A stretch of 27,317 nt of DNA from CAYTNY01 sp964439215. GTDB taxonomy: Bacteria; Oederibacteriota; PGYV01; CAYTNY01. The stretch spans positions 1 through 27,317 of the forward strand of contig CAYTNY010000023.1 in assembly GCA_964439215.1 (NCBI GenBank), written 5' to 3'. A model generated the notes under the pieces. The model had not been told where the DNA came from, did not search any database, and was given only the letters and a program-made list of their open reading frames with translations. Positions 1 to 8,500 of the stretch are shown here, piece after piece (the first letter of the stretch is position 1; every line of letters starts with the position of its first letter). Made by a program: the position numbers and the translations under genes.

Positions 1-86
1 TTGAACTTTGAACCTTGAACTTTGAACTTTGAACCTTGAACTTTGAACCTTGAACTCTTGAACCTTGAACTCTTGAACCTTGAACT
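1..86. repeat. Heptanucleotide tandem repeat (TTGAACT/TTGAACC)
   Basis: Twelve consecutive units of TTGAACT or TTGAACC fill this stretch, two of them lengthened to eight bases by an extra C. The array starts at the window edge and so may extend further. The same words, in either orientation, recur at 3511-3725, 4548-4672 and 19905-20075, always between transcription units. The open frame through it on the plus strand is only the translation of the repeat and is not a gene. Confidence 0.9.
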
Positions 87-137
87 ATCACTTCCGCCAA
101 GCATCCGATATGAACTTGGAACTCCCCCCTCCAAAGC

Positions 138-176
138 AAAACCGGCGGAACGTCAAAAAGACATTCCGCCGGTTTT
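138..176 (-). terminator. Large hairpin downstream of the por operon, possibly bidirectional
   Basis: Arms 138-154 and 160-176 pair over 17 positions with one C/A mismatch around an AAAAA loop; the core is AACCGGCGGAA paired with TTCCGCCGGTT. A-runs on the left and T-runs on the right give a U-tract in both directions. It is the second hairpin after the porB stop, so it would back up the first one or stop transcription entering from the left. Confidence 0.75.
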
Positions 177-197
177 TATAACAAGGGGCAACACCAA

Positions 198-215
198 AAC
201 CGCCTTGCGGCGGTT
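198..215 (-). terminator. Intrinsic terminator immediately after porB
   Basis: AACCGCC (198-204) pairs with GGCGGTT (209-215) around a four-base loop. Read on the minus strand, the stem is followed by a short T-run. It begins about eight bases after the porB stop codon, as expected for the terminator of the por operon. Confidence 0.7.
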
Positions 216-222
216 ATTTTAT

Positions 223-1167
223 TTATTTTGCTTCGGGATTCGTGGCTTTTTCCATCATCTCAAGCTTTGAATACCTTGCGTCAATAAAATTCTGAAGATT
301 CTCAATTATCCCTTTATTTGAATCTTTAAGCAGGTGTTTAAACCTTACCTGTGTCTGCAGAAATTCTGTTATGGGTTTTCTTTTTTCTTTGGGAGTTTTC
401 ACCGTTATTTTATACACTCCGTTCTCAACTTCATAACAGGGCCATAAACCCGTTTCCACCGCAAGTTTGGACATTTTTATCGTCTGCGACATATGGTATC
501 CCCATCCCGGAACGCACGGTGAATAAGTGTTTACAAATTTCGGCCCTTCAATTGACCACGCTTTTTCAAATTTCTTCGTGGCATCCATCCAGTAGCCTAT
601 GGTTGTCTGCGCCACATAAGGTATATCATGGGCCGCCATAATCTCTGTCAGGTTTTTCTGATGAACCTGTTTGCCCTGCACTGTTTTTCCCGCAGGCGAA
701 GTTGTTGTATGCGAACCTATCGGGGTTGCCGACGAACGCTGAACACCGGTATTCATATAGGCGTCATTATTGTAGCAGATATACAGCATATCATGCCCTC
801 TTTCCATTGCTCCTGAAAGGGACTGAAGGCCGATATCGTATGTTCCGCCGTCTCCGCCGATCGCGAGAAACTTCACATTCTTATCGTATTTCCCCTGTTT
901 TTTCAGTGACTGATAAGAGCCTTCTATGCCGGAAGCGGTTGCCGCCGAATTTTCAAAAGCATTGTGCAGAAAAGGCGTTTTCCAGGCTGAATACGGAAAT
1001 ATGGTTGACGTAACCTCGAGACATCCCGTTGCCGAAACAACAACAATGGGATCATCCGTTGACGCAAAAACCTGTTTCAGAAAAACCGGATACCCGCATC
1101 CCGCGCAGGCCCTGTGCCCTCCTATGTATTTTTCTTCTTTTAACGCTGATTGTTTTGGATTTGCCAT
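223..1167 (-). CDS. porB: 2-oxoacid:ferredoxin oxidoreductase, beta subunit (probably pyruvate synthase/PFOR)
   Basis: This is the thiamine diphosphate-binding subunit of a four-subunit 2-oxoacid:ferredoxin oxidoreductase, which decarboxylates pyruvate (or a related 2-oxoacid) to acyl-CoA and reduces ferredoxin in the cytoplasm. Visible signatures are the cysteines for the proximal [4Fe-4S] cluster (C21 and C24 in HRACAGCG, C49, and one in YSPCVPGWG near 218) and the TPP/Mg site (GDGG at 105-108 and NNDAYMNTG at 133-141, followed by QRSSATP). At 314 residues it has the usual length. A strong GGAGG precedes the ATG. It is the last gene of porC-porD-porA-porB, 14 nt after porA, and is followed by two hairpin terminators. 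Pyruvate is the likeliest substrate from overall resemblance to four-subunit PORs, but a 2-ketoisovalerate or 2-oxoglutarate enzyme cannot be excluded by reading alone. Confidence 0.93.
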   Translation of the reverse strand: MANPKQSALKEEKYIGGHRACAGCGYPVFLKQVFASTDDPIVVVSATGCLEVTSTIFPYSAWKTPFLHNAFENSAATASGIEGSYQSLKKQGKYDKNVKFLAIGGDGGTYDIGLQSLSGAMERGHDMLYICYNNDAYMNTGVQRSSATPIGSHTTTSPAGKTVQGKQVHQKNLTEIMAAHDIPYVAQTTIGYWMDATKKFEKAWSIEGPKFVNTYSPCVPGWGYHMSQTIKMSKLAVETGLWPCYEVENGVYKITVKTPKEKRKPITEFLQTQVRFKHLLKDSNKGIIENLQNFIDARYSKLEMMEKATNPEAK

Positions 1168-1181
1168 TATTCACCGCCTCC

Positions 1182-2357
1182 TTATTCTTTCAAGCCGAGG
1201 TATTTGATCTTTTCCGAGCCGCATTCAGAACTCATAAGATGCTTGTATACCTCAACGATATTTTTAATATATATCTCTCGTCCGCCGAGACCGTATATGT
1301 AGCTGTCCATAGGCTTTGCTGTTCCCGCGTCATAAAGCGCGCCTTTTATTTCAGTGGCAAGAGGACCTGCCTGGGCGCTCAATGATTCCGCCCTGTCAAG
1401 AACCGCAAGGGATTTTACATTTTTTACGGCTTGAGCTATTTCTTCAGCCGGGAAAGGCCTGAAAACCCTTACCTTGACAAGGCCGGCTTTAATTCCTTCC
1501 GCCCTGAGCTCTTCCACCGCAGCCTTTGCCGTTCCCGCGGTTGAACCCATGCAGATCACCGCAAATTCAGCGTCATCCATCCTGTACTTTTCGATCAAAT
1601 CGTATTTTCTTCCGAAAACTCTGCTGAACTCCTCCGCGGTTTCCTGTATTGCTTTTTTCGCGTTTTTCATTGCTTCGTGCTGGGCTTTTTTATGCTCAAT
1701 ATAGTAATCAGTAAGAACAATCGAGCCGACTGTTATCGGATTTTCAACATCCAGCATATTATAGTCCGGCTTATAGTCTCCGATAAACTTCTGTATATCT
1801 TCCGTCGGATAAGTTTCAAGCCTTTCCATTCCGTGGCTTATTATAAAACCATCCGTTGAAACCATTGCAGGCAGCTGTACATCCTTATTTTCGGCTATCC
1901 TTACCGCCTGAATAAGCCCGTCATAGGCTTCCTGTGCGTTTTCCGCGTAAATCTGTATCCATCCGCTGTCCCTTTCGCCCATTGTATCCGAATGGTCGCA
2001 ATGAATGTTTATGGGTCCGGAAAGCGCTCTGTTGACTTCCGCAAGAACAATGGGCAGCCTGAGAGCGGATACTATATAAAGTATCTCGTGCATAAGCGCA
2101 AGCCCCTGCGAAGATGTCGCGGTCATGGTTCTTGAGCCCGCTGCTGCCGCGCCTACACAGGCGGACATTGCCGAGTGCTCGGATTCCACGGCAATAAGAT
2201 TTGTGTTCACAAGACCGTCATTTACAAATCCTGAAAAGATCTGCATTATTTCTGTTGCCGGTGTTATCGGATACGCGGCACAGACATCAGGATTTATCTG
2301 CTTCATGGCTTCCGCCATTGCCTCGTTTCCTGTTTTTGCCAATATCGTTTTCTGCAT
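1182..2357 (-). CDS. porA: 2-oxoacid:ferredoxin oxidoreductase, alpha subunit
   Basis: This catalytic subunit contributes the pyrimidine-binding half of the TPP site and the CoA/substrate region. The family motif YPITP is at residues 29-33. The stretch CDHSDTMGERDSGWIQ and a later GLGGREIY match the alpha subunits of thermophile-type pyruvate:ferredoxin oxidoreductases. Its 391 residues fit the separate-subunit form rather than the roughly 1,200-residue fused PFOR of clostridia and enterics. The start has a clear GGAGG about seven bases upstream. It follows porD by 14 nt and precedes porB by 14 nt, so the four subunits should be co-transcribed and made in equal amounts. Together with porB it suggests an anaerobe that moves electrons through ferredoxin. 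Confidence 0.94.
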   Translation of the reverse strand: MQKTILAKTGNEAMAEAMKQINPDVCAAYPITPATEIMQIFSGFVNDGLVNTNLIAVESEHSAMSACVGAAAAGSRTMTATSSQGLALMHEILYIVSALRLPIVLAEVNRALSGPINIHCDHSDTMGERDSGWIQIYAENAQEAYDGLIQAVRIAENKDVQLPAMVSTDGFIISHGMERLETYPTEDIQKFIGDYKPDYNMLDVENPITVGSIVLTDYYIEHKKAQHEAMKNAKKAIQETAEEFSRVFGRKYDLIEKYRMDDAEFAVICMGSTAGTAKAAVEELRAEGIKAGLVKVRVFRPFPAEEIAQAVKNVKSLAVLDRAESLSAQAGPLATEIKGALYDAGTAKPMDSYIYGLGGREIYIKNIVEVYKHLMSSECGSEKIKYLGLKE

Positions 2358-2371
2358 TATTTTTCCTCCGC

Positions 2372-2782
2372 TTAACCTATATTGTATTTTTCTTTTGCGT
2401 CTTTCAAAGAAACCATCAGGATCGCTGCTTTTTCTTCGTATGTCTTATTCTTTTCAGCCCCGTCCCACGGAGTTATTTTCGCGTCCGGGTCTTCTTTCAG
2501 TATTGCTTTCAGTGTCTTTGTGGATATAGGGCATTCTTCGGCGCATACGCCGCAGCCCTTGCAGAAATCATAATTGTATTCGGCTCTCTTGCCTTCTTTT
2601 ACAATAACCGCATTGTCCGGACAATACGCCCAGCAGTTCATGCACTGTATACAGTTTTTTTCCTGCCAGATCGGAACTCTTGAACGCCAGTCCCCTGTAT
2701 GAAAGTGTTCGGATGTACCGCTCTCAACAACACCGGCAGTATTTATGTCTTTCCATACCTTTATATCGGGTTTTTTGGTCAT
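2372..2782 (-). CDS. porD: 2-oxoacid:ferredoxin oxidoreductase, delta (ferredoxin-like) subunit
   Basis: A 136-residue protein with two classical [4Fe-4S] binding motifs: C44-x2-C47-x2-C50-x3-C54-P and C74-x2-C77-x2-C80-x3-C84-P. It wires electrons from the TPP-bound intermediate towards external ferredoxin. The N-terminal 40 residues, including GDWRSRVP, resemble the leader region usual in PorD. The ATG overlaps the porC stop in an ATGA arrangement, indicating translational coupling of gamma and delta. A separate delta subunit marks this as the ancestral four-subunit enzyme type found in archaea and deep-branching bacteria such as Thermotoga. Confidence 0.94.
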   Translation of the reverse strand: MTKKPDIKVWKDINTAGVVESGTSEHFHTGDWRSRVPIWQEKNCIQCMNCWAYCPDNAVIVKEGKRAEYNYDFCKGCGVCAEECPISTKTLKAILKEDPDAKITPWDGAEKNKTYEEKAAILMVSLKDAKEKYNIG

Positions 2783-3354
2783 TGCGCTTTTACCTCCTCG
2801 TAGGCGGCCTTTATGGCCTCAAGATTCCCTTCAATTACTTCAGGTTTTGATTTGAATTTTTTTTCGAGTTTTTCTTTTGTATCTTTAAGGAAAGCATCCA
2901 GCGGTATAAGCTCTTTTGCGCCCATAAGCGCGCCCATCATCGGTGTATTGGGAATAGGCCTTCCGATCTTTTCCAGCGCTATTTTTGAAGCATCAATAAC
3001 AATTACTTTTCCTTTCCAGTCAACCTTGTCTTCTATATGCTTTTTTTCGTAAGGCGTATTGACTATCAGGATCCCGTCTTCGGAAAGCCCTTTTGTAACC
3101 TCCACTGAATCAATCAGTGTTTCATCAAGAACCAGAACCACTTCCGGGGCAATCACAGGTGAATGAATCGTTATTTCTTCATCCGCTATACGGTCAAAAG
3201 AAGCAACCGGGGCCCCCATCCTTTCAGGTCCGTATTCAGGGAATGCCTGTACAAATTTACCGGCATTTACGGCAGCTTCTCCAAGTAAAAGAGCCGCTGT
3301 CTTAGCGCCCTGTCCGCCACGTCCATGCCATCTGATTTCTACCATATTTTTCAT
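2779..3354 (-). CDS. porC: 2-oxoacid:ferredoxin oxidoreductase, gamma subunit
   Basis: The gamma subunit of the POR complex, 191 residues, starts with the family signature EIRWHGRGGQGAKTAA near residues 6-21 and has FPEYGPERMGAPV near 39-51. It is first in the operon. The sequence AGGAGGT lies eight bases upstream of the chosen ATG, which supports that start over the internal ATG three codons later. The gene overlaps porD by four bases. The domain is the pyruvate/ketoisovalerate oxidoreductase catalytic (gamma) fold; it stabilises the dimer and contributes to CoA-dependent catalysis. Assignment to the family is certain; the exact 2-oxoacid is inferred. Confidence 0.94.
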   Translation of the reverse strand: MKNMVEIRWHGRGGQGAKTAALLLGEAAVNAGKFVQAFPEYGPERMGAPVASFDRIADEEITIHSPVIAPEVVLVLDETLIDSVEVTKGLSEDGILIVNTPYEKKHIEDKVDWKGKVIVIDASKIALEKIGRPIPNTPMMGALMGAKELIPLDAFLKDTKEKLEKKFKSKPEVIEGNLEAIKAAYEEVKAQ

Positions 3355-3382
3355 AAAACGGCACCTCCTATGGTGTATGGGA

Positions 3383-3412
3383 ATTGTATTGCGGTTGGAA
3401 TTATTTTGAAAA
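3383..3412 (-). promoter_or_regulatory. Possible sigma-70 promoter of the por operon
   Basis: On the minus strand a TTTTCA hexamer (3407-3412) is separated by 18 bases from TACAAT (3383-3388). The -10 matches consensus at five of six positions and the -35 at four. Transcription would begin near 3376, giving a leader of about 22 bases with the strong porC ribosome site. It is only moderately supported. Confidence 0.4.
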
Positions 3413-3510
3413 TTAATTCACAAACCGAAAATCAGAATATATATTACTCCTACCCGAAAGAAAAATCAAGGGCAAAGAAGAATTTTTTGTTAGAAGAGGC
3501 TAACGGATGA

Positions 3511-3780
3511 TAGTTCAAAGTTCAAAGTTCAAAGTTCAAGAGAACAAAAACATGAGTTTTGAGTTTTGAGNNNNNNNNNNNNNNNNNNNNNNNNNNNNNN
3601 NNNNNNNNNNNNNNNNNNNNNNNNNNNNNNNNNNNNNNNNNNNNNNNNNNNNNNNNNNNNNNNNNNNNNNCAAAGTTCAAAGTTCAAAGTTCAAGAGAAC
3701 AAAAACATGAGTTTTGAGTTTTGAGCTTTGAGTTTTGGGAACTGCCAACCATCCAACCATCCAACCATCCAACCTGCCGG
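3511..3780. repeat. Composite intergenic repeat interrupted by an assembly gap
   Basis: This stretch has no gene. It holds TTCAAAG heptads, then AGAACAAAAACATGAG and TTTTGAG units, a run of 100 Ns (3571-3670), a second copy of the same words, and CCATCCAA octamers at about 3747-3774. The 55 bases before the gap (3516-3570) and the 55 bases after it (3671-3725) are identical. The remaining intergenic DNA (3355-3510 and 3781-3806) holds the por promoter candidate and no visible gene. Confidence 0.9.
3571..3670. other. Assembly gap (100 Ns)
   Basis: Exactly 100 undetermined bases, the usual placeholder for a gap of unknown size, lying inside a low-complexity repeat. Because the flanks are the same 55-base sequence, the true gap could be zero or the flanks could be one copy counted twice. 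No gene appears to be cut by it. Confidence 0.99.
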
Positions 3781-3806
3781 TTTTTCATCCATTCTGCATT
3801 ATATAC

Positions 3807-4448
3807 TCAAAACGGCAGATCCTCGTCGTCTTCTTCTTTTATGGGGCCTTCGCCGTAGATTTCTTCAACGCCTCCGGCTTCTTTTTCTTCGGGTTTCTTT
3901 TCTTCTTGGGGGGCGGCATCCACACCATTTTCTTCAGGCGCCGCATCAATGCCGTCGCTTTCGGAATATTTTTCGGAAACATCATCAACCGCATAAGGCT
4001 CCTGTGACGCGGAAAATTCTTTCTTTTTTTCGCCGGCTATATATTTTCCTTTTTCTTTAATATTGCCGTTTATGTCAAATTCCTCATACGGCCCGTTCAT
4101 TTCATTATTTTCAAATGTTATTTCCGCTTTTAAGGCGCCGTTGGGATAAAAACTTGATACAAGCCCGGATATCACGCTTCCTTCCTTTTCTATTGAGCCG
4201 TCTTCCTTATATATCCATTTGCCTATATCCTGATTATTCAGGGAAAATACCATTGTTTTTGTGGAAGATATCCATTTTGTTTTAATCACCTGTATTTCAT
4301 TGTCAAAATTCTGCGGCGCACCGCCGTAAGGCGCCACTCCCCGGCACCCCGGAAACTTTGTGCACCCGTAAAACTTCCCGAACTTCCCGGCCCTGAGCTT
4401 CATAGCCGCCCCGCACGCCGGACAAAGAGTAACTTTTTCCGCAGCCAT
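3807..4448 (-). CDS. Topoisomerase-type zinc-ribbon protein with MORN-like repeats and an SSB-like C-terminal tip
   Basis: A 213-residue protein with three parts. Residues 9-35 form a four-cysteine zinc ribbon (C9, C12, C29, C35; spacing CPAC...YGCTKFPGC) of the type found at the C-terminus of bacterial topoisomerase I, so nucleic acid binding is likely. Residues about 80-140 hold MORN_2-like repeats (FYPNGALKAEI and EFDINGNIKEKGKY), as in YwqK-type proteins. The rest is acidic low-complexity sequence ending in EEDDEDLPF, which resembles the acidic tip of single-stranded DNA-binding protein (DDDLPF in Bacillus). A GGAGA site seven bases before the ATG and a strong promoter upstream support expression as a single gene. 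The biological role is unknown; a DNA-repair or replication accessory is my inference. Confidence 0.75.
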   Translation of the reverse strand: MAAEKVTLCPACGAAMKLRAGKFGKFYGCTKFPGCRGVAPYGGAPQNFDNEIQVIKTKWISSTKTMVFSLNNQDIGKWIYKEDGSIEKEGSVISGLVSSFYPNGALKAEITFENNEMNGPYEEFDINGNIKEKGKYIAGEKKKEFSASQEPYAVDDVSEKYSESDGIDAAPEENGVDAAPQEEKKPEEKEAGGVEEIYGEGPIKEEDDEDLPF

Positions 4449-4491
4449 ATAATTTCTCCTTTATGTTTTTGTTTTAAATTTTTCCTCTGTC

Positions 4492-4529
4492 TGAGCGCTC
4501 AATATAATTGAACACGGTTAAATTGTCAA
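4492..4529 (-). promoter_or_regulatory. Sigma-70 promoter of the zinc-ribbon gene with a palindrome at the start site
   Basis: The minus strand has a perfect TTGACA (4524-4529), a 17-base spacer and TATATT (4501-4506, five of six). Transcription should start near 4494, which lies in the ten-base palindrome TGAGCGCTCA (4492-4501). The palindrome overlaps the -10 edge and the start point and could be an operator. Confidence 0.75.
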
Positions 4530-4547
4530 CGGTTAGTTTGGGAAAGA

Positions 4548-4672
4548 GTTCAAGGTTCAAGGTTCAAGGTTCAAAGTGAGGACAAAACCGGAACTTACTG
4601 TTTAAAGTTTTATTATTTTGTTTTTCTTTGAACTTTGAACCGCCTTATCTTTGAACTTTGAACTATTATTTC
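4548..4672. repeat. Intergenic TTCAAGG / TTTGAAC repeat region
   Basis: Tandem TTCAAGG/TTCAAAG units (about 4549-4577) are followed after an AT-rich stretch by inverted copies of the words, CTTTGAACTTTGAAC and a second run of it (about 4626-4665). It lies between the zinc-ribbon gene and the final receiver gene. Inverted copies could form a loose hairpin, but there is no proper terminator stem with a U-tract. Confidence 0.8.
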
Positions 4673-5101
4673 CTACTCCCCCGGCAGTTTCACGTAATTG
4701 AACCAGAACTTTTCTATATATTTTACCAGTTCAATAAAGTCTTTCATTTTAAAAGGTTTTGTAATGTAGCAGTTGGCATTGTATTTATATGATTTCTTTA
4801 TATCCGCGGGGGAATCCGAATGGGTAAGCATTATCACAGGAATGGTCATAAGCTTTTCATCTTCTTTTATTGATTTAAGCACATCGTGGCCGCTTTTTCC
4901 CGGAAGCTTCAGATCAAGCAGTATTATGTCGGGCCTCGGAGCGTCTTTGTATTTCCCTGTTTTTCTCAGAAACTTAAGGGCTTCTTCGCCTGTTGAAACC
5001 ACGCTCAGATTATTCTGTATTTTTGTCTGTTTAAATGCTTCTATCACAAGCCTCACATCAGACGGTTTGTCTTCAACCAAAAGAACCGATAATTCAGCCA
5101 T
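4673..5101 (-). CDS. Single-domain response regulator, Rcp1 type
   Basis: A stand-alone receiver of about 142 residues with no output domain. Acidic pocket VEDKPSD (from residue 9), phospho-acceptor D63 in LLDLKLPGKSG, a conserved threonine in MLTHSD and lysine in ITKPF are all visible. The KLPGKSGHDVL version and a LVIEAF helix 1 are typical of Rcp1-like receivers that pair with phytochrome-type kinases. I chose the ATG at 5101 because GAGG sits six bases upstream; an upstream in-frame extension lacks a ribosome site. It is the last gene of the kinase/receiver block and resembles the preceding receiver, so the two may be a duplicated pair serving the seven-PAS kinase. Confidence 0.88.
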   Translation of the reverse strand: MAELSVLLVEDKPSDVRLVIEAFKQTKIQNNLSVVSTGEEALKFLRKTGKYKDAPRPDIILLDLKLPGKSGHDVLKSIKEDEKLMTIPVIMLTHSDSPADIKKSYKYNANCYITKPFKMKDFIELVKYIEKFWFNYVKLPGE

Positions 5102-5153
5102 TTTCATCCTCGTGTTTTTTATATATAATAACACAGCCGTAAAATGAGAACAA

Positions 5154-5555
5154 TCAGTTTTTCTTATCCAGCCATACTTCTTTAATGTATTTCACGGTTT
5201 CAATGAACTCATCCATACCCAGGGGTTTTGTAATGTATGAATTCGCCTGCTCGTCATAAGCTCCCGTAATATCATCCTTTGCGTCGGAGTTCGTAAGCAT
5301 TATCACGGGAAGGTCTTCGTGTTTTTTCTTCTGCCTTATTGACCTTAATATTTCGTGGCCGTCCCTGCCGGGCAGTTTAATATCAAGAATCACCAGGTCA
5401 GGATTCAGTTCTTTTTCAAAAAGCTGTTCTTCGGCTTTTTTTGCGTTTTCCGCCAGGGTTATCTGCGCTTCTTCAGTTACTATTTTAAACGCTTCTTTCA
5501 CAAGCTTGGCATCCCCGGGATTGTCTTCAACAAGAAGTATCTTCGGATTCTTCAT
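5154..5555 (-). CDS. Single-domain response regulator, Rcp1 type
   Basis: A 133-residue receiver without effector domain. It has LLVEDNPGDAKLV at the N-terminus, phospho-acceptor D58 in VILDIKLPGRDG, MLTNSD and SYITKPLG. It belongs to the same Rcp1-like group as its downstream neighbour. The ATG has a strong AGGAGG seven to eight bases upstream that lies across the end of the kinase gene, only two bases away, so the kinase and this receiver are almost certainly translated together and work as a cognate pair. Output is not encoded in the protein; it presumably acts by protein-protein contact or as a phosphate sink. Confidence 0.9.
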   Translation of the reverse strand: MKNPKILLVEDNPGDAKLVKEAFKIVTEEAQITLAENAKKAEEQLFEKELNPDLVILDIKLPGRDGHEILRSIRQKKKHEDLPVIMLTNSDAKDDITGAYDEQANSYITKPLGMDEFIETVKYIKEVWLDKKN

Positions 5556-5557
5556 TT

Positions 5558-8500
5558 TTAATCCTCCTTCTCTTTTTTTATTGTAAAACAGACTTTTGTT
5601 CCCCTTCCTTTTGACGACCTCACAAATATACTGCCTCCGTATTCATTAACTATTTTTTTGCATATGGTAAGGCCTATGCCGGTGCCGGGGTAATCGCGGT
5701 CGCCGTGCAGCCTTTCAAAGAGTTTGAAAATCTTTTCGTGAAACTCTTTTTCTATGCCGATCCCGTTGTCAGCCACGCAAAACTCCCAGTATCCTTTTTT
5801 GCTTTTGGCTTTCACGCTTATTTTAAGCGGCGTCTTCTTTCTGCGGAATTTCACCGCATTGCTCATAAGGTTTTTAAAGAGCTGCACCATTTCAAACTCA
5901 TTTCCCAGAACCGAAGGCATTTTTCCGATTTCAAACTCCGTGTCCCCGGCCGCGGGGCTGTTTTTCTTTATCTCTGCTATGACTTCATTAAGGATCTTCC
6001 CTATATAAAGCAGTTCTTTCTTTTTTTCCTTCCTGCCGACACGCGAATAATCAAGAAGGCCCTGTATCAGCTCGTACATACGCCTGGCTCCCTGCATCGC
6101 GTACGCAATATATTCTTTTGCGTCATTCGGCAGCTCCCGGGAAAAGCGCATCTCCAGAAGCTCCATATAACTAGATACTGTTCTGAGCGGTTCTTTCAGG
6201 TCGTGGGACGCGACATAAGCAAACTGCTCCAGATCCTCATTTGTCCTTTCAAGATCCCATACGATGCGCTTTAACTTCTCCTCGGTGTTTTTTATATATG
6301 TGACATCCCGGCAGTTTACGATTACTCCCTGTATATAAGGATTATCAAGCAGATTCTGCGCTATAAAATGAAGAAATACTTTTTTTCCGTCCTTTCTCCG
6401 CACATACATTTCCCTGCTAATTGTTTCATGTTTTTTCCTGTTAATCATCCGAAAAAGACTTTTATTCTGTTCGTAAAAATCCAAGGAACCCATTTCATCA
6501 TATTTTCTTCCTGTCAATTCCGCGGAAGAGTACCCCGTAATATCTTTGACAGCGCTGCTGAAATAAACAGCCTTTCCTTCTTTATTCAGAACAACTATTA
6601 TGTCCGATGACTTTTCCGTAAGCGCCCGGTAATAGTTTTCGCTGTTTACAAGCGCCTTTTGCATCTTTATTCTTTCGGTAATATCCCTGTTGCTGACCCT
6701 CAGTCCGAGCGGTTTTCCGTCCCCGCTAAATACAGGCACGCATATATGCCCTATCCATTTTTCTTTTCCTTCCTTTGTTATTATCCTGAATTCCACGGGC
6801 TTCCCTTCTTTGCCGTGTTTCATTATCTCTTCATGATGTTTTCTGTGCTCTTTCCATATATCCAGGCTCTCGGGATGGATTATTCTTTCTTTAAGCCCCG
6901 GGTCCTTTATAAATTCCCCGCTCGTATAGCCTGTTATGCGGGCGCAGGACGGCGATACATAAGCGAGAGTGTTGTCGGGCCGCAGCCAGTATTCCCAGTC
7001 CCTGGTATGGTCCGCGACTGTCCTGTATTTTTCTTCGCTTTTTTCAAGCTCAATCTCCATTTTTTTCAGTTTTGTAATATCGTCAAATATCGTGATAAAA
7101 TAACCCTTCTGCGGGCTGTAAGCCTTTACAGCGAACCACTTGCCAATAGCCTGTGAATAATTCCTTGTATTCCAGTTTTTTCCTGTCAGCGCGACTCTGC
7201 CGTGATTTTTTATCCATTCCGCGGGGTCTTTTTCAATGCCGGGAAGAACACGCGTAACTCTCTTGCCGATAACATTACTGCCTTTTAAACCCGTCATCAT
7301 TTCAAAGGCCCTGTTCACCTCAACAAACTCATAATCAACAGGTTTCCCTTTTTTATCGGTTATTATCCTGTGCAGGGCAAACGCGGACGGCATATACTCA
7401 AAAAGCTCCCGGTATTTTCTTTCGCTTACCATTAAGAGATTGTCTTTTTCAATCCTTTCTGTTATGTCCTTGCATACTGCCATCGCATATTCTTTCCCCT
7501 GCAGGAAAATACGGGTGATTGTTATTTCCGCGGGTTTGATTCTGTTGTCCGCGCATTTTATGCGCTGTTCAAAAACCGCGGATCCATTTTTTCTGAAATC
7601 TCTCATTATCCGCGCGTTTTCCGCCCTGTTCAGAAATCCCGGCTCTGCTATTTCGGAAACATTCATTGAAAGAAGCTGTTTTTCGGAATAGCCGCAGCGC
7701 TTTATCATAACGTCATTGACAATAACAAACTTTCCCGGCTTTCCGTTTTTTTTTATTTCGTGGACAAAGAGCGCGTCAGCGCCGCTGTTAAAAAGCGTCC
7801 TGAATTTAAGCTCGCTTTCCCGGAGCTCCTGCTCCATCTTTTTCTTCCGGGTTATATCCATGACACCCGCTATGGCGCCCGCGTACTTTCCGTCCCTGCC
7901 GCGTATATCCGAAGTATGAAGCAGCGCACATAAAAGGCTGCCGTCTTTTTTTCTGAATTCAAACTCGTGATATTCCCTGACGCCCTTTTTTCTTTTTTTT
8001 AAATTCAGTTCCGCTTTCTTCCTGCCTCTTTTGTCCATAAATTCAAAGAGATGTTTTCCCTGCATCTCCTTTTCCGTATAGCCGAGCATATCAGCCATTA
8101 TTCCGTTGACATAAACGGTTCTTGCGTTTTTATCAATCTGCCACACGCCTTCATTCAGGTGCTCAACAAGGGTTCTGTATTTTTTTTCGCTCTTTTCCAG
8201 GCTTTCCTGCATTTTTTTCTCAAATGTAAGGTCTTTTATTATGACCAGGATCTCTTTTATTGAACCGTCATATTTTCTGATGGGCATGAATATATCTTTT
8301 ATAAGCCGTCTGCCCGACGCGGAATGCGTATAAAAAGGACTGTGCGCCGAGAGTATTTCCCCTTTTCCCGCGGATACAAGCGAATCCCGTATACTTTTTT
8401 GTTTTTTCCAGATAATATCTTTATACTTTAAACCATTGCCGCTGACTTCAGACGGCGCCTTTTGTCCGAACAGTTTTTCCGCGGCATTGTTCATATATAA

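Noticed and set aside
1..86. CRISPR array or origin iterons
   Set aside because: Units are seven bases with no spacers and no associated genes, and no replication gene is nearby.
43..270. Plus-strand open frame with repeated NLELL residues
   Set aside because: It is the translation of the heptad repeat and then runs across the two terminators and the end of porB; no ribosome site.
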